DNA of 23,128 nucleotides, taken from the NCBI GenBank assembly GCA_036841525.1, contig DAITVZ010000073.1, positions 1-23,128 of the forward strand. Reading direction: 5' to 3'. The DNA is from JAAYEA01 sp012689325 (GTDB taxonomy: Bacteria; Chloroflexota; Anaerolineae; JAAYEA01). A model generated the notes under the pieces. It did not search any database. It had not been told where the DNA came from and saw only the letters and a list, made by a program, of their open reading frames with translations. The position numbers and the translations under genes are program-made. Positions 20,840 to 23,128 of the stretch are shown here, in pieces (position 1 is the first letter of the stretch; each line of letters begins with the position of its first letter).

Positions 20840-22792
20840 TCACGCCTTGGCCGCCTCGGGCGAGAGCGCCCATTGCTCCCCCAGGTAAGCCAGCTCGGAG
20901 CGGGCGGCGCCAGCCGGGTCGTCGCCAAACCACTCGATGGAGGCATAGCCGCCATAGTTGAGCTTGCGCACCTCGGCCATGAACGGGGCATAGTCCATGT
21001 TGCCCTCGGGCAAAGGCACGCCGTACTTGAGCTTGCCCTCCACCACATGGCCGTTTTTCAGGTGCATGATCCGCGTGAAAGGCATCAGCCGCCGGGCGGC
21101 CAGCACGGGGTCCTCGCCCATATCGAACAGGTTGTGGATATCGAGGTTCACGCCCAGGTTCTCCGCGCCCACCTGCCGGATCAGCCGCAGGGTGGCGGTG
21201 GAGGTGTCGTGCAAGTTGTTCTGGTGGGTCTCCAGGGCAAAAGCGATCTTGTGGGGAGCGCCGATCCGGCAGAGCGCCTTCAGCCCCGCCACCACCTTGG
21301 CCCAGGTCTCGTGGCTCGCTTGCGCGGAGGGGCCGCCCTTGACGAACACGCGCACCAGCGGCGCGCCCAAGGCCACCGCCCACCCGACCACGCGCTCGGC
21401 CAGGGCCAGCGAAGCCTCCTGATCCTCGGCCAGGTCCATATACGGGCTGATCATGGGCACGGCCAGGCCGGACTCGGCCAGCAGCGCCTTGAGTTGCGCC
21501 AGCGTGCCCCCCTCGTCCAGGTAGCGCTGGACGTGCGGGCCCCATAGCTCGATCCCCTCATAGCCGGCCTGGGCGACGAGGGGGATGATCTCCCGCAGGG
21601 GCGCGGCCCGCCAGGCGATGGAACAGATGGACGTGTGCGGGCGGTGCGGCTCCATCTCGAGCAGGCCGCGCATCACGTACCCCGATAGCGGCGGGCAGCC
21701 GGGGATGTGCGTGCCTTTGGTCTGGTTATAGCGATAGACGCAGTTGCCGAAATAGAGCACGTTCTCGCTCTCGACCTGGAAGTCCTCCGGCTCGGGCCCA
21801 CAAACAAAGGTCAGGTCCGGGAACATTTCTAGCAAGCCGGGGGCCTTGGCCTCGGCGGCAATGATCCCGCCGGCCAGGGCCTGGCGGCAGGACTGGCAGG
21901 CGTTCTCGGCATGGATGTTGTAGCGATACACCAGGTCGTTCAGTAGATCGCCTTCGCTGCCCGCTTGCTCAAAGGTGATCCCCTTCAGGATCTCGTCGAT
22001 GTCATCGCCCAGCACCTCCACCTCGTCCAGCGAGGCGGGGCCGAGGCCGCGCTTGTGCGCCAGCGGGAGGTATTGCGTCTCGCTGGGATCGATGCCAAAA
22101 ACCCTGGCCCCGAACAGGTCCGCGGCGACCACGTTATCCGCCGCGGTCACAAAGCCGGTATAGATGCCCTTGCCCTGGGAGGGAAAATTCCCGTGCAGGG
22201 TATAGACGGCATCGGTGATGACCAGATCGCTGGGCCGGGCGGCGTTCAGGTCCACGATGGAGCCTTCCAGGCCGTACATGTGCACGCGAAAGGTGGAATG
22301 GCGCGGCAACAGGCCCATCAGGTTCTTCATGCCGTTGGAAAACCGGCTCAGGGCATGGGTGCGCAGGCCGGGGATATTGATGAACACGTCGGCGTCATCA
22401 ATGAGATCGGCCCAATCCACCTCGTCGCGCAGGCTGCGCGCGCCGGGGAGGTTGCGCGCCGTATGAGGCGCCTGGTCCAGACAGACCACCTCGGCGTATT
22501 TGCGAATCTCGGGAAAAGGCGCCAGGTTCCGCTCCAGGTTGGGGGTGCGCTCGACCACCACGGGATGCGCGCCCAGCTCATGGCAGAGCCGCGCCGTGGC
22601 GATGATCACCTCGGGATGGGTGGTAAAGCCCGATTCCGGCGTGTTATAGGTAAAGAGGTTCACCTTGATCAGCACGCGGTCGCCGCGCCGCACAAAGCGT
22701 TCCATGCCGCCCAGCATATTGACGGCGCGCTCCACGCCGGCCGCGATATGGTCCTTGTCCGCCCTGGAAACCGCCACGCGATATCGGGACAT
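20840..22792 (-). CDS. Fusion protein: DUF362 domain and sugar phosphate isomerase/epimerase-like TIM barrel
   Basis: A 650-residue two-domain protein in one uninterrupted frame. Residues 1-380 match the DUF362 family, with VLIKVNL (40-46), TTHPEVI (57-63), DADVFINIPGLRTHALSRFSN region (133-153) and GMKNLMG (154-160). They end with scattered cysteines (299, 302, 331, 351, 366) that may bind metal. Residues 387-650 form a xylose-isomerase-like TIM barrel: SICSIAWR, GIELWG (413-418), Glu521 (ETHQN), Asp551-His553 (DIHN), His577 and Glu620 (SIEWFG), consistent with a divalent-metal isomerase site. An internal ATG (codon 380, base 21655) could mark the old start of a separate barrel gene. The start at 22792 has AGGAGG about 11 bp upstream and a consensus promoter at 22887-22859. 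Function is unknown; carbohydrate chemistry is inferred from the barrel. Confidence 0.83.
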   Translation of the reverse strand: MSRYRVAVSRADKDHIAAGVERAVNMLGGMERFVRRGDRVLIKVNLFTYNTPESGFTTHPEVIIATARLCHELGAHPVVVERTPNLERNLAPFPEIRKYAEVVCLDQAPHTARNLPGARSLRDEVDWADLIDDADVFINIPGLRTHALSRFSNGMKNLMGLLPRHSTFRVHMYGLEGSIVDLNAARPSDLVITDAVYTLHGNFPSQGKGIYTGFVTAADNVVAADLFGARVFGIDPSETQYLPLAHKRGLGPASLDEVEVLGDDIDEILKGITFEQAGSEGDLLNDLVYRYNIHAENACQSCRQALAGGIIAAEAKAPGLLEMFPDLTFVCGPEPEDFQVESENVLYFGNCVYRYNQTKGTHIPGCPPLSGYVMRGLLEMEPHRPHTSICSIAWRAAPLREIIPLVAQAGYEGIELWGPHVQRYLDEGGTLAQLKALLAESGLAVPMISPYMDLAEDQEASLALAERVVGWAVALGAPLVRVFVKGGPSAQASHETWAKVVAGLKALCRIGAPHKIAFALETHQNNLHDTSTATLRLIRQVGAENLGVNLDIHNLFDMGEDPVLAARRLMPFTRIMHLKNGHVVEGKLKYGVPLPEGNMDYAPFMAEVRKLNYGGYASIEWFGDDPAGAARSELAYLGEQWALSPEAAKA

Positions 22793-22858
22793 GGCTGCCT
22801 TTTCCTCCTCGCGATGGAGCGCCTCGGCACGCCTCCACTCGCACTTGGTGTCGCCCCA

Positions 22859-22887
22859 AGGATAGGACGGCTTGAGAGAAATGTCAA
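22859..22887 (-). promoter_or_regulatory. Promoter for the DUF362/TIM-barrel operon (minus strand)
   Basis: Read on the minus strand: TTGACA (22887-22882), 17-bp spacer, TATCCT (22864-22859). It is divergent from the LacI-family gene promoter, with 25 bp between the two -35 boxes. The predicted leader is about 60 nt and carries AGGAGG (22809-22804). Confidence 0.7.
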
Positions 22888-22912
22888 AAAAGCCCAGATC
22901 GTGTCATCAGAC

Positions 22913-22941
22913 TTGACAGGGAGGGCTTTCGCGTGTATACT
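22913..22941 (+). promoter_or_regulatory. Promoter for the LacI-family regulator gene
   Basis: TTGACA (22913-22918), 17-bp spacer, TATACT (22936-22941). Consensus -35 and near-consensus -10. The predicted transcript start near 22948 lies inside the palindrome at 22944-22959. Confidence 0.8.
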
Positions 22942-22943
22942 GG

Positions 22944-22959
22944 ATGCACACGTGTGCAT
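22944..22959 (+). promoter_or_regulatory. Probable operator: perfect 16-bp palindrome at the transcription start
   Basis: ATGCACACGTGTGCAT is its own reverse complement. It begins two bases after the -10 box and has a central CG, as is common in LacI-family operators. Its position would block transcription when bound, so autoregulation by the adjacent LacI-type protein is the simplest reading. Confidence 0.7.
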
Positions 22960-22997
22960 TGCGCTGATATGAGCCTCACCCAGGCTCTGAGGTTCCG

Positions 22998-23128
22998 ATG
23001 AGCAGCATCTCGATCAAGGATATCGCCAAGGCGGCGGGAGTCTCTCATTCCACGGTGTCGCGCGCCCTGCGCGGCAGCCCGTTGGTCAACGCCGAGACTG
23101 CGACCCAGATCCAGGCTTTAGCGCGCGA
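22998..23128 (+). CDS. LacI-family transcriptional regulator, truncated by the window end
   Basis: Only the first 43 complete codons are visible. They encode the LacI-type N-terminal helix-turn-helix: SIKDIAKAAGVSHSTVSRAL, followed by the start of the hinge region. These proteins dimerise and bind palindromic operators, usually releasing DNA or binding it when a sugar or nucleotide ligand occupies the C-terminal domain, which is not in this window. The start ATG has TGAGG six bases upstream. The gene is divergent from the DUF362/TIM-barrel operon, with its own promoter and a perfect palindrome in between, so it probably regulates itself and perhaps the divergent genes. Confidence 0.93.
   Translation, partial: MSSISIKDIAKAAGVSHSTVSRALRGSPLVNAETATQIQALAR

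Overview
The window is about 23 kb of high-GC bacterial DNA, densely coded on both strands, with short gaps and frequent ATGA stop/start overlaps. Several traits suggest a Chloroflexota (Anaerolineae-like) anaerobe, probably from a draft or metagenome assembly: Pro/Thr-rich linkers in an exported protein, a family 39-type membrane glycosyltransferase with tandem C-terminal beta domains, a TIGR01906-type membrane protein, and a superoxide reductase. This placement is an inference; no rRNA or marker phylogeny is available here. I see no insertion sequence, phage, CRISPR array or integrase.

Layout. (1) 1-3935: the 3' part of an encapsulin shell gene with a cysteine-pair heptad repeat, a one-iron superoxide reductase and a strong terminator; then, from its own promoter, a membrane protein joining three thioredoxin-like domains to a CcdA/DsbD-like module, and a Nudix CoA-pyrophosphatase-like gene. 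(2) 3981-5225: a PHP-domain metallohydrolase. (3) 8173-5266, minus strand: a tightly packed operon of galT, a TIGR01906 membrane protein, an HD phosphohydrolase and an unknown protein. (4) 8264-12628, plus strand, divergent from galT with nearly touching -35 boxes: PRPP-synthetase-like, NIF3-like, DegT-type aminotransferase (one-base frameshift) and polysaccharide-deacetylase-like genes, probably one operon. (5) 12717-14024: a membrane-anchored TPR protein with a YkuD L,D-transpeptidase domain. (6) 14063-14609: a tRNA cluster, Ser(UGA), Ser(GCU), an abnormal Arg-like tRNA and Arg(ACG), with its own promoter and terminator. (7) 14613-17957: a soluble PAS histidine kinase, an OmpR-type regulator, a receiver-like protein lacking its phospho-acceptor Asp, and two small cysteine-containing proteins, one built of two copies of a CQLG-ended repeat. 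(8) 22792-17954, minus strand: a DUF362 / sugar-isomerase TIM-barrel fusion, a SpoU-type RNA methyltransferase and the glycosyltransferase. (9) 22913-23128: a LacI-family regulator, truncated by the window, behind a consensus promoter with a perfect 16-bp palindrome just downstream of the -10 box.

How the genes may work together. Region 1 looks like oxidative-stress and thiol/metal handling. Region 3 combines galactose metabolism with nucleotide and membrane housekeeping. Region 4 looks like an uncharacterised sugar/nucleotide pathway. The LacI-type regulator probably controls itself and perhaps the divergent DUF362/TIM-barrel operon. Promoters were found by eye as -35/-10 pairs, nearly all with 16-17 bp spacing, so transcription starts are predictions.
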